Source of the DNA: UBA117 sp049975245 | GTDB taxonomy: Archaea; Methanobacteriota; Methanobacteria; Methanobacteriales; Methanobacteriaceae | NCBI GenBank assembly: GCA_049975245.1 | Contig: JBNGDB010000008.1 | Location: forward strand, 1 to 64,000 | Direction of reading: 5' to 3' | Length of the DNA: 64,000 bases | Shown here: positions 17,059-25,572 of the stretch, piece after piece | Layout: each line of letters begins with the position of its first letter | How positions within the stretch are numbered: position 1 is the first letter of the stretch | Notes under the pieces: generated by a model | What the model was told of the DNA's origin: nothing | Database searches by the model: none | The model's input: the letters and a program-made list of their open reading frames with translations, nothing else | Translations under genes and position numbers: made by a program

Positions 17059-17562
17059 ATGGAAAATATATGCTATGAAAATTATCCCTTTAAAATTGTA
17101 TTTTTATCCAATTTACTTACTTTATCCATATATATAATAGGTACTTACATCCTATACAATCTGACAATCATATTCGCCCTATTATATCTTATTTATGCGT
17201 TATTTTTAGAAATAAGATTATTAAAGAAAAGCTGTGTAAATTGTTATTATTACGGGAAGATTTGTGGTTTTGGTAAAGGTCGTTTAAGTTATATATTTTT
17301 TAAAAAAGGTGATAATTCTAAATTTTCCCTATCTAAAATTGGTTGGAAAGATATGATTCCTGATTTGATGATTATTTTATTGCCCTTAATAGGAGGAATC
17401 TTTATTCTAATATTTAATTTTTCATGGATAATCCTATTATTAATTCTGGCCTTATTGGCTTTATCTACAGTAGGTAATGCAGTTATAAGAGGCAATTTTG
17501 CTTGTAAATATTGTAAACAACGTAAATTAGGTTGTCCTGCTGAAAATTTATTTGATAATTAG
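17059..17562 (+). CDS. Cysteine-rich small membrane protein of unknown function
   Basis: The 167-residue protein has two N-terminal membrane helices (about residues 11-30 and 33-50), a polar loop with CVNCYYYGKICGFGKGR (three Cys), two further helices (about 100-120 and 122-140), and a C-terminal tail with CKYCKQRKLGCPAENLF. The paired CxxC motifs on the same side of the membrane suggest a bound metal or an iron-sulfur cluster, or a disulfide relay. I do not recognise a named family. A GTGTGATTAA element before the ATG acts as ribosome binding site. No partner gene is obvious: it is divergent from the acetyltransferase and 112 bases before the nicotinate phosphoribosyltransferase. Confidence 0.8.
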   Translation: MENICYENYPFKIVFLSNLLTLSIYIIGTYILYNLTIIFALLYLIYALFLEIRLLKKSCVNCYYYGKICGFGKGRLSYIFFKKGDNSKFSLSKIGWKDMIPDLMIILLPLIGGIFILIFNFSWIILLLILALLALSTVGNAVIRGNFACKYCKQRKLGCPAENLFDN

Positions 17563-17674
17563 TAGATTTTATTTAAATAACACTTAAGCCAAACAAAAAT
17601 GATTTAATGTTTGTATATAAAAAAATAGTACAATAATAGTGTTTATTTAGTAATTAAAATATCTAGGTGTTTAA

Positions 17675-18835
17675 ATGTTCCATATGGCTAAAGAAGACGA
17701 AATTCTTGAAGGAAAAATAACCGATGTATATTTTGATAGAACTCAAAGAATTCTTAAAAAGAAAGATATAACTTGCAATGTTAGAGCAGAATTTGTGGCA
17801 AAAAATTTGCCTGAAAACTGGGAATGGGCCATATTTGCAGGTTTAGAAGAAGTTTTATATCTTTTAAAAGATATACCTGTAAATGTAAGAGCTATGAAAG
17901 AGGGCACAGTTTTTCATTGTGATGAAGTGGTATTGGAGATTGAAGGAAATTATCAAGATTTTTGTAAATATGAAACAGCTATTTTAGGGATGATATGTCA
18001 GGCCAGTGGTATAGCAACTAAAGCTGCCCGTTTTAAGAAGTTAGCTGAAGAACGGTTAGTGATTAGTTTTGGTGCTAGAAGAATGCATCCTTCTATTGCC
18101 CCTATGATTGAGAGAAGTGCTTATATTGGAGGTTGTGATGGAGTCTCAGTAATTAAAAGTGGAGAATTATTAGGTGAAGAACCAATGGGTACCATCCCCC
18201 ATGCGCTAGTTTTGTGTTTAGGGTCTACTTTAGAATCAATAAAGGCTTTTGATGAATTTATTGATACTGAAGTCAATAGAGTGGCTTTAATTGATACTTT
18301 CAATGATGAAAAATTTGAATGTTTAAATATAGCAAAAGAAATGGGAGATAAACTTTTTGCTGTTCGTTTTGATACTCCTTCATCACGAAGAGGTAATTTT
18401 TATCGTATTTTAGAAGAATCTAGATGGGAATTGGATCTTAGAGGATATGAAAATGTTAAGATCTTTGTAAGTGGAGGAATCCAAGAAGATAGTATTAAAA
18501 GTTTAAATTCACTGGTAGATGCCTATGGCATTGGTACCGCGATCAGTAATGCTCCAGTGGTTGACTTTTCAATGGATATTGTGGAAATAAATGAAAGTCC
18601 TTTGGCCAAAAGGGGTAAGTGTTCTGGTGCGAAAACAGTGCTAAAATGTTTAAAATGTAATAAATACATGATTAAGCCTCTTGAAAAAAAATTAAATCAT
18701 TGTAAATGTGGTGGAAGTTATCAAGAACTTATCTATCCTTTTATAAAAAATAATAGCATATTAGATGAACTTCCTGAACCTGGTCGAATAAGAGAATATG
18801 TTTTAAAACAGATAAAAGAAGTGGAGATTAGGTGA
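17675..18835 (+). CDS. Nicotinate phosphoribosyltransferase, archaeal type
   Basis: The 386-residue enzyme transfers phosphoribose from PRPP to nicotinate in the NAD salvage pathway. The family pattern is seen in ETAILGMICQASGIATKAAR, FGARRMHPSIAPMIERSAY, GTIPHALVLCLG and the phosphate-binding VSGGIQEDSIKSL. The C-terminus adds a zinc-ribbon-like part, CLKCNKYM and HCKCGGSYQEL, seen in some archaeal members. Start at 17675 follows AGGTG. Its TGA stop lies in GGTGATATTATG, so the stop codon, ribosome binding site and start codon of the RibD-type gene are interleaved: the two genes are translationally coupled. Confidence 0.9.
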   Translation: MFHMAKEDEILEGKITDVYFDRTQRILKKKDITCNVRAEFVAKNLPENWEWAIFAGLEEVLYLLKDIPVNVRAMKEGTVFHCDEVVLEIEGNYQDFCKYETAILGMICQASGIATKAARFKKLAEERLVISFGARRMHPSIAPMIERSAYIGGCDGVSVIKSGELLGEEPMGTIPHALVLCLGSTLESIKAFDEFIDTEVNRVALIDTFNDEKFECLNIAKEMGDKLFAVRFDTPSSRRGNFYRILEESRWELDLRGYENVKIFVSGGIQEDSIKSLNSLVDAYGIGTAISNAPVVDFSMDIVEINESPLAKRGKCSGAKTVLKCLKCNKYMIKPLEKKLNHCKCGGSYQELIYPFIKNNSILDELPEPGRIREYVLKQIKEVEIR

Positions 18836-18839
18836 TATT

Positions 18840-19539
18840 ATGATACCTTACGTAATATTATTTAATGCAATGAGCGTTGATGGACGTTTAGACTATTTAA
18901 ATGCTTATTCAGATATTTATGGTCTTTATTATGAACTTGCCTCCCAATGGCATGCCGATGCAGTTTTTAATGGGTAGTAAAACTGTATTAAAAGGGTTTG
19001 ATGCAAATGAGGGTGATATTAGAGATAATGTAAAAGAGATAAGAGAAAAAAAGGAAAAATATTTGCCAGACTATCGTCCTCTTCTTGTGGTTACCGATAG
19101 TATGGGTAAAGTAGGTGTGTGGGCTGAAGTATTGGAAATGTCATATATTAAAGATTTATTGGTTTTATGCTCTCATTCAACTCCTAAAAAATACATAGAA
19201 TTTTTAAAAAATAATGAGGTCGAATATTTGATTGTGGGCAAAGATCGTATAAATTTTAAAAAAGCTCTTGAGGAATTGAACGATAATTTTGGCATTGAAA
19301 TTGTTAGGGTGGATAGTGGAGGTACATTAAATGGAATACTTCTTCGTCAAGGCCTTGTCGATGAAATACGTCTATTAATAAACCCTTCGCTCGTAGGAGG
19401 AATAAGTCCCAGTTCAATTTTCCAAGCATCTGATTTAAAATCAGTGGAAAATGTTATAGAACTCAAATTAATAGAAATGGAAAAAATGGAAAATGATATA
19501 GTGCATCTGCGCTATCTTATATCCAAAAGAAGTAGTTGA
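18840..19539 (+). pseudogene. RibD_C-type pyrimidine reductase (dihydrofolate reductase fold), frameshifted
   Basis: A normal start at 18840, with GGTGAT in front, gives MIPYVILFNAMSVDGRLDYL and ASQWHADAV, and then runs into a TAG. The second frame continues LMGSKTVLKGFDANEGD and then RPLLVVTDSMGKVGVW, IEIVRVDSGGTLNGILLRQG and LVDEIRLLINPSLVGG. Removing one T from the TTTTT run at 18964-18968 joins them into one clean protein of about 232 residues. This is the RibD_C family; in archaea the related enzyme reduces the diaminopyrimidine in riboflavin/F420 precursor synthesis. An essential function would make a real frameshift surprising, so a read error in a homopolymer is quite possible; another paralogue could also carry the function. 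Confidence 0.82.
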
Positions 19540-19543
19540 TCAT

Positions 19544-20509
19544 GTGTGGATAGAAAAATTTGATTATAATCCCCTTGCTGCCTTAATAAGTTCAGGGAAC
19601 TTTGCGATTGAATATTTTACTAGAAGAGATCTTCTAGATGAGAAAGTTCCGTCCTTAAAAAATCTTTGGGAACAGAAGACTCCTAAGAGAATTATTCGCA
19701 AACAACAAGAAGATGGTTCCTGGAAATATCCAGGAGGACATAAACATGTTAGATCAGCTGAAAATTATAATCAAATTGAAACTTTTAGACAATTGGGTGA
19801 GTTGGTAGAAAAATATGGATTCAATAGAGACCATCCTTCTATTGAAAAAGCTGCAGAATTTCTTTTTAAATTCCAAACTGATGAAGGTGATATTAGAGGT
19901 ATTTATGGAAATCAATATGCCACCACATATTCTTCAGCGATAATGGAACTGTTAATTAAGGCAGGATATCAGGATGACCCTCGTATACACCAGGGATTTA
20001 ATTGGTTACTTGTTAATCGTCAAAAAGATGGTGGCTGGGCCATACCATTAAGAACTATTAAAATGAAGTATTCTGATGCTCTTAAACTTCAAAAACCACT
20101 AAAAGGTGATCCAAACAAACCATTTTCCCATTTAATTACTGGGATGGTGCTAAGATCTTTTGCAGCCCATCCAACTTATAGAAACGCCCCAGAAGCCTGG
20201 AAAGCTGGAAAATTATTAATGAGTCGTTTTTTCCAGCGGGATAAGTACAACGATCGGCAAGACAAAAAATACTGGGAAAGTGTATCTTTCCCCTTCTGGT
20301 TCACGAATATAGTCACTTCCCTAGATTCGCTCTATTTTCTTGGATTTGGTACTGATGAACCCCAAATACAATTAGGATTAAATTGGTTGGTTGGAAAACA
20401 AAAAAAAGATGGTAACTTTGATTTGAAGCTGTTAATGACAAGAGACAAAGATCTTAAATTTTGGATTACATTTGCTATTTGCCGTATTTTCAAAAGGTAC
20501 TATCCATAA
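19544..20509 (+). CDS. Terpene-cyclase/prenyltransferase-like toroid repeat protein
   Basis: The 321-residue protein starts with GTG, 4 bases after the RibD-type gene. It contains three QW-like motifs: RKQQEDGSWKYPGG (about residue 50), NRQKDGGWAIPL (about 160) and GKQKKDGNF (about 290), together with helical repeats like those of the alpha-alpha toroid of squalene-hopene cyclases and prenyltransferases. It is about half the length of squalene-hopene cyclase, and I see no DxDD catalytic motif, so it is probably not a classical cyclase. A homologous short family occurs in archaea as 'prenyltransferase/squalene oxidase repeat' proteins. The operon context with NAD and flavin precursor enzymes suggests no clear role. 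Confidence 0.7.
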   Translation: MWIEKFDYNPLAALISSGNFAIEYFTRRDLLDEKVPSLKNLWEQKTPKRIIRKQQEDGSWKYPGGHKHVRSAENYNQIETFRQLGELVEKYGFNRDHPSIEKAAEFLFKFQTDEGDIRGIYGNQYATTYSSAIMELLIKAGYQDDPRIHQGFNWLLVNRQKDGGWAIPLRTIKMKYSDALKLQKPLKGDPNKPFSHLITGMVLRSFAAHPTYRNAPEAWKAGKLLMSRFFQRDKYNDRQDKKYWESVSFPFWFTNIVTSLDSLYFLGFGTDEPQIQLGLNWLVGKQKKDGNFDLKLLMTRDKDLKFWITFAICRIFKRYYP

Positions 20510-20749
20510 CATGTCCAATTTAACAAATAATCTTAAATGATAATTTAGTGATTTAAATCTATTAATACTTAAATTCTGATTCTGATTTTTATGAAATTTG
20601 AATAAAAAATCTTTTTTAAAGGTTATTTATTAGTTAGAAAAAGCTTTCTAAAGATGAAAAGTTAATAAGTATTTAAATTTTTTTTCTTATGTTTAAAACG
20701 AAAAGATGATATGTGGAAAATTCAATCTATTAATCTGTTGATGTTTATT

Positions 20750-21454
20750 ATGAATCTTTTCCAGAATATTAAAGAAATTGCCGAAAATGACGGTGTAGAA
20801 TTTATAGGTGTAGCTGATCTGTCCCCGGCTAGGGATTTTATTAAGGATTATGCTCAAGATATGCTTGATAAATATCCTAAAGCTATTACATTAGGTATAA
20901 GACTTTTAGACGACGTGGTAGATTCATTACCACAAAGGAAAGAAAAGTCAGTTGCTGTTAATTATTTAAATGCTTATGAGGTTACCAACCAGCGCCTAGA
21001 CAATGTATCATACAAAATTAGTAACTTTTTACAAAAAGAAGGCTTTCAAGTATTGCCTATACCCGCTTCAAAACGCTGCGATGATGAACGTATTGCTGCT
21101 TTATTTTCACATAAATTGGCGGCGCACTTAGCCGGAATTGGTTGGATCGGTAAAAATTGTTTATTAATAAATCCTGATGTCGGGCCCAGGGTTAGATGGA
21201 TAACTGTTTTAACTGATGCGCCTCTAGAAGCAACTGGGAGTCCCTTGGAAGATTTTTGTGGTGATTGTAAAAAGTGCGTTGAAATCTGTCCTGCAAATGC
21301 CTTTAGTGGTCGTTCATTTAAAGTTGAAGAACCTCGTGAAGTTAGATATGATGCTAGAAAATGTGAAAAATACTTTGAACAATTAGAAAAAGAAGGAGAA
21401 TTACCTGTTTGTGGACTTTGTGTTTATGTTTGTCCTTATGGTAAAAAAGATTAA
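20750..21454 (+). CDS. QueG-like 4Fe-4S double-cluster protein
   Basis: The protein resembles epoxyqueuosine reductase and relatives. Signature parts are FIGVADLSPARDFI near the N-terminus, HLAGIGWIGKNCLLINPDVG in the middle, and two cluster motifs at the C-terminus: CGDCKKCVEICPANAF and CGLCVYVCPYGKK. The corrinoid-binding core of the family is not obvious. The frame is open from 20711, but the ATG at 20750 gives a natural start, MNLFQNIKEIAENDGVEFIG; neither start has a strong ribosome binding site, so this choice is uncertain. The gene stands alone after a 240-base spacer. A reductase accepting electrons through its clusters is likely; the substrate is unknown. Confidence 0.8.
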   Translation: MNLFQNIKEIAENDGVEFIGVADLSPARDFIKDYAQDMLDKYPKAITLGIRLLDDVVDSLPQRKEKSVAVNYLNAYEVTNQRLDNVSYKISNFLQKEGFQVLPIPASKRCDDERIAALFSHKLAAHLAGIGWIGKNCLLINPDVGPRVRWITVLTDAPLEATGSPLEDFCGDCKKCVEICPANAFSGRSFKVEEPREVRYDARKCEKYFEQLEKEGELPVCGLCVYVCPYGKKD

Positions 21455-21517
21455 TTATTTTTTTATTAGAATTAGTTTTGTTAAAAAATAAAAAATTATA
21501 TAATTTAATTAAATTGA

Positions 21518-21613
21518 TTATTCTTCGGCGTCCATCATTTCGCCGTACGAAACTTCTATTTCACAGCCTTTAGGGCCACAACAGAAGTGTTGTAAATCTA
21601 ATTTTACTTGCAT
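21518..21613 (-). CDS. 31-residue cysteine-rich microprotein (CCGPKGC)
   Basis: The ATG at 21613 has a textbook AGGTGA site 7 bases upstream and the frame ends at a TAA at 21518-21520. The peptide begins MQVKLDLQHFCCGPKGCEIE and ends in an acidic tail with SYGEMMDAEE. The motif CCGPKGC (residues 11-17) puts three cysteines in seven residues, and the acidic end is compatible with metal binding. A TATA-like TTTAAATA lies on the minus strand at 21657-21664. It is divergent from an HxlR regulator, so it is probably regulated by it. I do not recognise a family. The composition and expression signals make it a real gene, not a chance frame. Confidence 0.7.
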   Translation of the reverse strand: MQVKLDLQHFCCGPKGCEIEVSYGEMMDAEE

Positions 21614-21656
21614 TTTTTTCACCTCATGATATTCGACAATATAATAAAGTAACTTA

Positions 21657-21664
21657 TTGTATTT
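21657..21664 (-). promoter_or_regulatory. TATA-like element for the microprotein gene
   Basis: Read on the minus strand this is TTTAAATA, 44 to 51 bases before the ATG at 21613. A start of transcription about 25 bases downstream would give a leader of roughly 20 bases including the AGGTGA site. Confidence 0.4.
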
Positions 21665-21720
21665 AAAGTATGTACGAACATGAGGAATATATACAAACAC
21701 TTACAATATATACTTACAAA

Positions 21721-21730
21721 AAGTATACTT
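21721..21730. promoter_or_regulatory. AAGTATACTT palindrome, likely HxlR operator
   Basis: A perfect 10-base palindrome lies in the divergent promoter region between the microprotein gene and the HxlR gene, 39 bases before the HxlR ATG. Related AGTAT-type half-sites, for example AAGTATGTAC near 21666 and ATATACTTAC near 21706, occur in the same interval, which is what a dimeric regulator binding several sites would need. Confidence 0.5.
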
Positions 21731-21768
21731 AATATCATAAAAGATATTAATGATGGGTGTGAAGTTTT

Positions 21769-22110
21769 ATGCTCGAACTTGACGAAAATGGTGAATATAT
21801 ATGTTCTGTAGAAGTTGCAATTAACCAGATAGGCGGTAAATGGAAATCTTTAATTTTATGCACCTTAAAAAACGGGAAATTGCGTTTTAGTGAAATTAAT
21901 AAAAAATTACCAGATATAACACAGAGAATGCTTACCAAAACTCTAAGAGAATTGGAAAATGATGGAATTATTAATAGAAAGGTCTATGCTGAGGTTCCTC
22001 CCCGTGTAGAATATTGCCTTACTGAGAAAGGTGAATCGATAATTCCAATTTTAGATTCCCTTTGTGAATGGGGTAAAAAATATGGAGAACCCTCTAAAGA
22101 TCAAAACTGA
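21769..22110 (+). CDS. HxlR family transcriptional regulator
   Basis: The 113-residue protein is a winged-helix regulator of the HxlR type. The conserved Cys is in EYICSVEVAINQIGGKWKSL (residues about 9-28), followed by LRFSEINKKLPDITQRMLTK (recognition helix region), TLRELENDGIINR and the wing VPPRVEYCLTEKGESI. In HxlR-type regulators the N-terminal cysteine senses thiol stress, electrophiles or hypochlorite. A GGGTG motif is present upstream of the ATG. It is divergent from the cysteine-rich microprotein, a pairing that suggests redox or metal control. Confidence 0.9.
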   Translation: MLELDENGEYICSVEVAINQIGGKWKSLILCTLKNGKLRFSEINKKLPDITQRMLTKTLRELENDGIINRKVYAEVPPRVEYCLTEKGESIIPILDSLCEWGKKYGEPSKDQN

Positions 22111-22153
22111 AAATAAAGAAAATAAATATTAAAATATTCCAAAAATAAATATA

Positions 22154-22927
22154 TCACTTATTAACTTGTTTTAAAACTGTTACCGCGAATACTGCTGCAC
22201 CAAAACCATTATCAATATTTACAACAGCAATTCCTGGTGCACAAGACTGTAGCATGGCATTTAGTGCAGTAAAACCGTCTTTACCAACCCCATATCCAAT
22301 GGATGTAGGAACCCCGATTACAGGTACATTTACCATTCCTGCCACTACCGATGGTAATGCTCCTTCCATACCTGCAACCACAATTATTAATTGAACTTTT
22401 TCTTCTAACATCTTTCTCAAATGAGAAAAAAGTCTATGAATACCTGCAACACCCACATCATAAGATGATATTACATTACAACCCGCTTCTTGAGCTACCA
22501 CTAGGGCCTCTTCTGCTACAGGAATATCAGAAGTTCCAGCAGTGATTATACCTATCTTTCCAGGTGATTCAGGGGATTTTAGATTCTTATCTTTTACCAC
22601 TAAGATTTGAGCCCTTTCATAATATTTCAGTTGTAGATTTTTATTGATTAAAGATTCTAATTCAAATTTTATTTTTTGGTATCTATCTTTATCTAAACGA
22701 GTAATCATTATATGACCGGTGTCTGTACAATTTAAGATAATTTTGATAATGTCCTTATTTTCTTTTCCTTCTGCTAGTACTGCTTCTGGAAATCCGGTTC
22801 TAGACTCTCGATGCATATCGAATTTTGCAAAATTCTCAACTTCTCTTATTTGATCATTATTTATAAGTTTTTCAGCCTCATCAAGAGAAATATCTCCCTT
22901 TAAAAGTTTTTCCAGAATATGTCTCAT
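22154..22927 (-). CDS. larB: LarB, nickel-pincer cofactor biosynthesis (AIR carboxylase-like)
   Basis: The 257-residue protein has the LarB layout. The N-terminal part starts MRHILEKLLKGDISLDEAEK and has the RESRTGFPEAVLAEGK segment. The C-terminal PurE-like domain shows GIITAGTSDIPVAEEA, SYDVGVAGIHRL, VVAGMEGALPSVVAGMVNVP and GVPTSIGYGVGKDG. LarB carboxylates and hydrolyses nicotinic acid adenine dinucleotide in the nickel-pincer pathway. Many archaea carry larB without larA, so the function here may differ. ATGGTGATCTC before the ATG is a strong ribosome binding site. No larC or larE is in the window. The gene is divergent from hypF, another nickel-enzyme gene, with about 220 bases between. 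Confidence 0.92.
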   Translation of the reverse strand: MRHILEKLLKGDISLDEAEKLINNDQIREVENFAKFDMHRESRTGFPEAVLAEGKENKDIIKIILNCTDTGHIMITRLDKDRYQKIKFELESLINKNLQLKYYERAQILVVKDKNLKSPESPGKIGIITAGTSDIPVAEEALVVAQEAGCNVISSYDVGVAGIHRLFSHLRKMLEEKVQLIIVVAGMEGALPSVVAGMVNVPVIGVPTSIGYGVGKDGFTALNAMLQSCAPGIAVVNIDNGFGAAVFAVTVLKQVNK

Positions 22928-23150
22928 GAGATCACCATCTTGTAATGAATATATATGGGTGAATATTATAAAAAGAGTGTTGATAATACACTTGAAATGT
23001 ATGTTAAAATTAAAATATAAAATGACTGAAATTTAATTTTAACGACTATAATTTACTAATAATCGGGATTATGTAATAAACGTTAACCATAATTAATTTA
23101 AATTTAATTAAAAAATTATTATTAGTTAGTTCATTGTATGAGGTGTGAAA

Positions 23151-25466
23151 TTGGATAAGGCCCAAATATTGGTTCAGGGTATAGTGCAAGGGGTTGGTTT
23201 TCGGCCTACAGTATATCGCCTGGCAAAAAAACTAGAACTTAGAGGTTATGTTCGCAATCTAGGAAATATTGTAGAAATAATTTTGGAAGGTAAGAAAGAA
23301 AAGATAGAACATTTTGTTAAAGAATTACAAAACAAAAAACCGCCCATATCTAAAATATCTTCTCTAAAAATAGAATGGATCGAAAATAGTTCTTCTAGAT
23401 ATTCAGATTTTAGTATTATTGAAAGTTCTACGAATTTTTCTGGATCATCAGTTATACCTCCTGATGTATCCACTTGTGATGCCTGTCTAAAAGAGATAAA
23501 TAATCCTAAAGATGGACGTTATTCATATCCTTTTACTGCGTGTACAGATTGCGGACCTCGTTTTACAGTTATAGAATCCGTACCCTATGATCGAGAAAGG
23601 ACCAGTATGGAAGAGTTCCCTCTTTGTACTAGTTGTATGAAAGAATATGAAGATCCTTTAAATCGTCGTTATCATGCTGAAGCTACTTGCTGTCCCTTAT
23701 GTGGCCCGGAAGTTTTTCTATATCAAAAATCAATATTAAATGTAGAAAATCCAATTAAAGAAGCTGCAAATCTTCTGGATGAAGGAAATATTCTGGCCAT
23801 TAAAGGTATAGGTGGAACCCATCTAGTTTGTAAGGTTACTGATGATAAACCAGTTTCAAAACTCAGGAAACGTTTAAAAAGATTTAATCAACCGTTTGCA
23901 TGCATGTCTCCTGATATTGCAACTTTGAAAACCTTTAGCATTGTAACGCCCAAAGAAGAAAAAGTTTTAACTTCACGCCGAAGACCTATTGTTGTTCTAA
24001 AAAAAAGTAATGACTACTTTCTAGCCCCATCTGTAGCGCCTGAGCTACATAACATTGGAGTGATGCTTCCATATTCAGGATTACAACATATATTATTTAA
24101 ATATACAAATGAACCCGCTTATATCATGACATCGGCCAATATGCCGGGTGAACCAATGTTAATTGATAATAAAGAAATTATGGCAAAATTAGATGGTATT
24201 GCAGATTATTATTTACTTCATAACCGACGAATAGTAAATCGCTGTGATGACTCGGTAGTGAGATTTAGAGGGGATGATTTAGCTTTTATCCGCCGATCAA
24301 GAGGTTATGTTCCTGAACCCTACGACCTTTCTAAATTATCTACTGATTTAAATGTCTTGGCATTGGGTCCAGAGATAGATGTTACCTTTTCACTTTTAAA
24401 AGAAGGACGCTGTTATCCTTCTCAACATATTGGGGATACCAGCAAATATGAAACCTATCAGTACTTGCAGGAAGCCATTGAATACATGATGGGTATTACT
24501 CAAACTAATTCTTTGGACGTGGTGGCGTGTGACATGCACCCCCAATTTTTCACTACCCAATTGGCCCAAAAACTTTCCAAAGAATATTCTTGCCCGGTTT
24601 TACCTGTTCAACATCACCATGCACATGCTGCTGCTTTGGCAGTTGATGTTGGAACTAGTGAAATGATTTGTATCGCCGCCGATGGTGTAGGTTATGGGGA
24701 AGATGGTACTGCTTGGGGTGGGGAAATTTTACACGTTGATCTAGATGATGAAAATGCTGGTTACGATAGACTTGGGAGTTTAATCCCTCAAAAAATGGCT
24801 GGAGGAGATCTTTGCACTAAATATCCAGTTCGTATGCTGACTTCTATGCTTCGAGAATGTTTTGATGAAAGTAAAGTTAGAGAAATATTATTGAATGATT
24901 ATTTAAATTACTTTCCTCATGGCCAGGCTGAGATAGATATTTTAATGAAACAGTTGAAACGTGACTTTAATGTGGGGATTACTACCAGTACAGGCAGAGT
25001 GTTAGATTCCATATCTGCGGCTCTACATATATGTGGAGAACGTACCTATGAAGGGGAGTGTGCTATGAAACTTGAATCAAAAGCCTATCATAGCTCAGGA
25101 AAATTTGAAATACCCTTCAAAATAAAAAAACATGCAGGCAGGGATGTATTGGATACTTCTCTTATTATTAAGGAAGTTCTTTATCATCTTAAGAACGGAA
25201 CAAGAGTAAATGATATTGCATCGGCAGCTCAAAAATCTTTAGCTTATGGTTTAGGGGCTTTATCTATTAAAGCTGCAGAAAAAATAGGTGTAGATGTTAT
25301 TGGAGGATCCGGTGGAGTTTTTTATAATGAAGCTATTAGCTTAGCTATTAAAAACTTCGTGGAAGATAATGGTTATAAATTTGTACAACATCAAAATTCT
25401 TGTGCTGGTGATGGTTCTGTATCATTAGGACAAGCAACAATAGCATCCATTAAATACGGATTATAA
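23151..25466 (+). CDS. hypF: Carbamoyltransferase HypF
   Basis: HypF makes the carbamoyl group that becomes the CN ligands of the NiFe hydrogenase active site. Domains in order: acylphosphatase (about residues 1-95, with IVQGVGFRPTVYRLAKK), a zinc-finger pair (CDACLKEI, CTDCGPRFT, CTSCMKEY and CCPLCGP), a YrdC-like domain (about 200-385, with LAIKGIGGTHLVCKV and MTSANMPGEPM) and a Kae1-like domain with the metal motif VQHHHAHAAALAVD. The full length of about 771 residues is normal. Start: a TTG at 23151 follows GAGGTG and is preferred over the GTG at 23145, which overlaps that site. It serves the F420-reducing hydrogenase also encoded in this window. Confidence 0.95.
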   Translation: MDKAQILVQGIVQGVGFRPTVYRLAKKLELRGYVRNLGNIVEIILEGKKEKIEHFVKELQNKKPPISKISSLKIEWIENSSSRYSDFSIIESSTNFSGSSVIPPDVSTCDACLKEINNPKDGRYSYPFTACTDCGPRFTVIESVPYDRERTSMEEFPLCTSCMKEYEDPLNRRYHAEATCCPLCGPEVFLYQKSILNVENPIKEAANLLDEGNILAIKGIGGTHLVCKVTDDKPVSKLRKRLKRFNQPFACMSPDIATLKTFSIVTPKEEKVLTSRRRPIVVLKKSNDYFLAPSVAPELHNIGVMLPYSGLQHILFKYTNEPAYIMTSANMPGEPMLIDNKEIMAKLDGIADYYLLHNRRIVNRCDDSVVRFRGDDLAFIRRSRGYVPEPYDLSKLSTDLNVLALGPEIDVTFSLLKEGRCYPSQHIGDTSKYETYQYLQEAIEYMMGITQTNSLDVVACDMHPQFFTTQLAQKLSKEYSCPVLPVQHHHAHAAALAVDVGTSEMICIAADGVGYGEDGTAWGGEILHVDLDDENAGYDRLGSLIPQKMAGGDLCTKYPVRMLTSMLRECFDESKVREILLNDYLNYFPHGQAEIDILMKQLKRDFNVGITTSTGRVLDSISAALHICGERTYEGECAMKLESKAYHSSGKFEIPFKIKKHAGRDVLDTSLIIKEVLYHLKNGTRVNDIASAAQKSLAYGLGALSIKAAEKIGVDVIGGSGGVFYNEAISLAIKNFVEDNGYKFVQHQNSCAGDGSVSLGQATIASIKYGL

Positions 25467-25572
25467 TTTTTTGAGTTAATGTGGAATACTCCATACACAA
25501 TCTTTAATCCGCCTCTAAAAATATTTCAAAAATAAATTAATTAATTTTCTATCTAAAAAAGGTTCAGATGTT

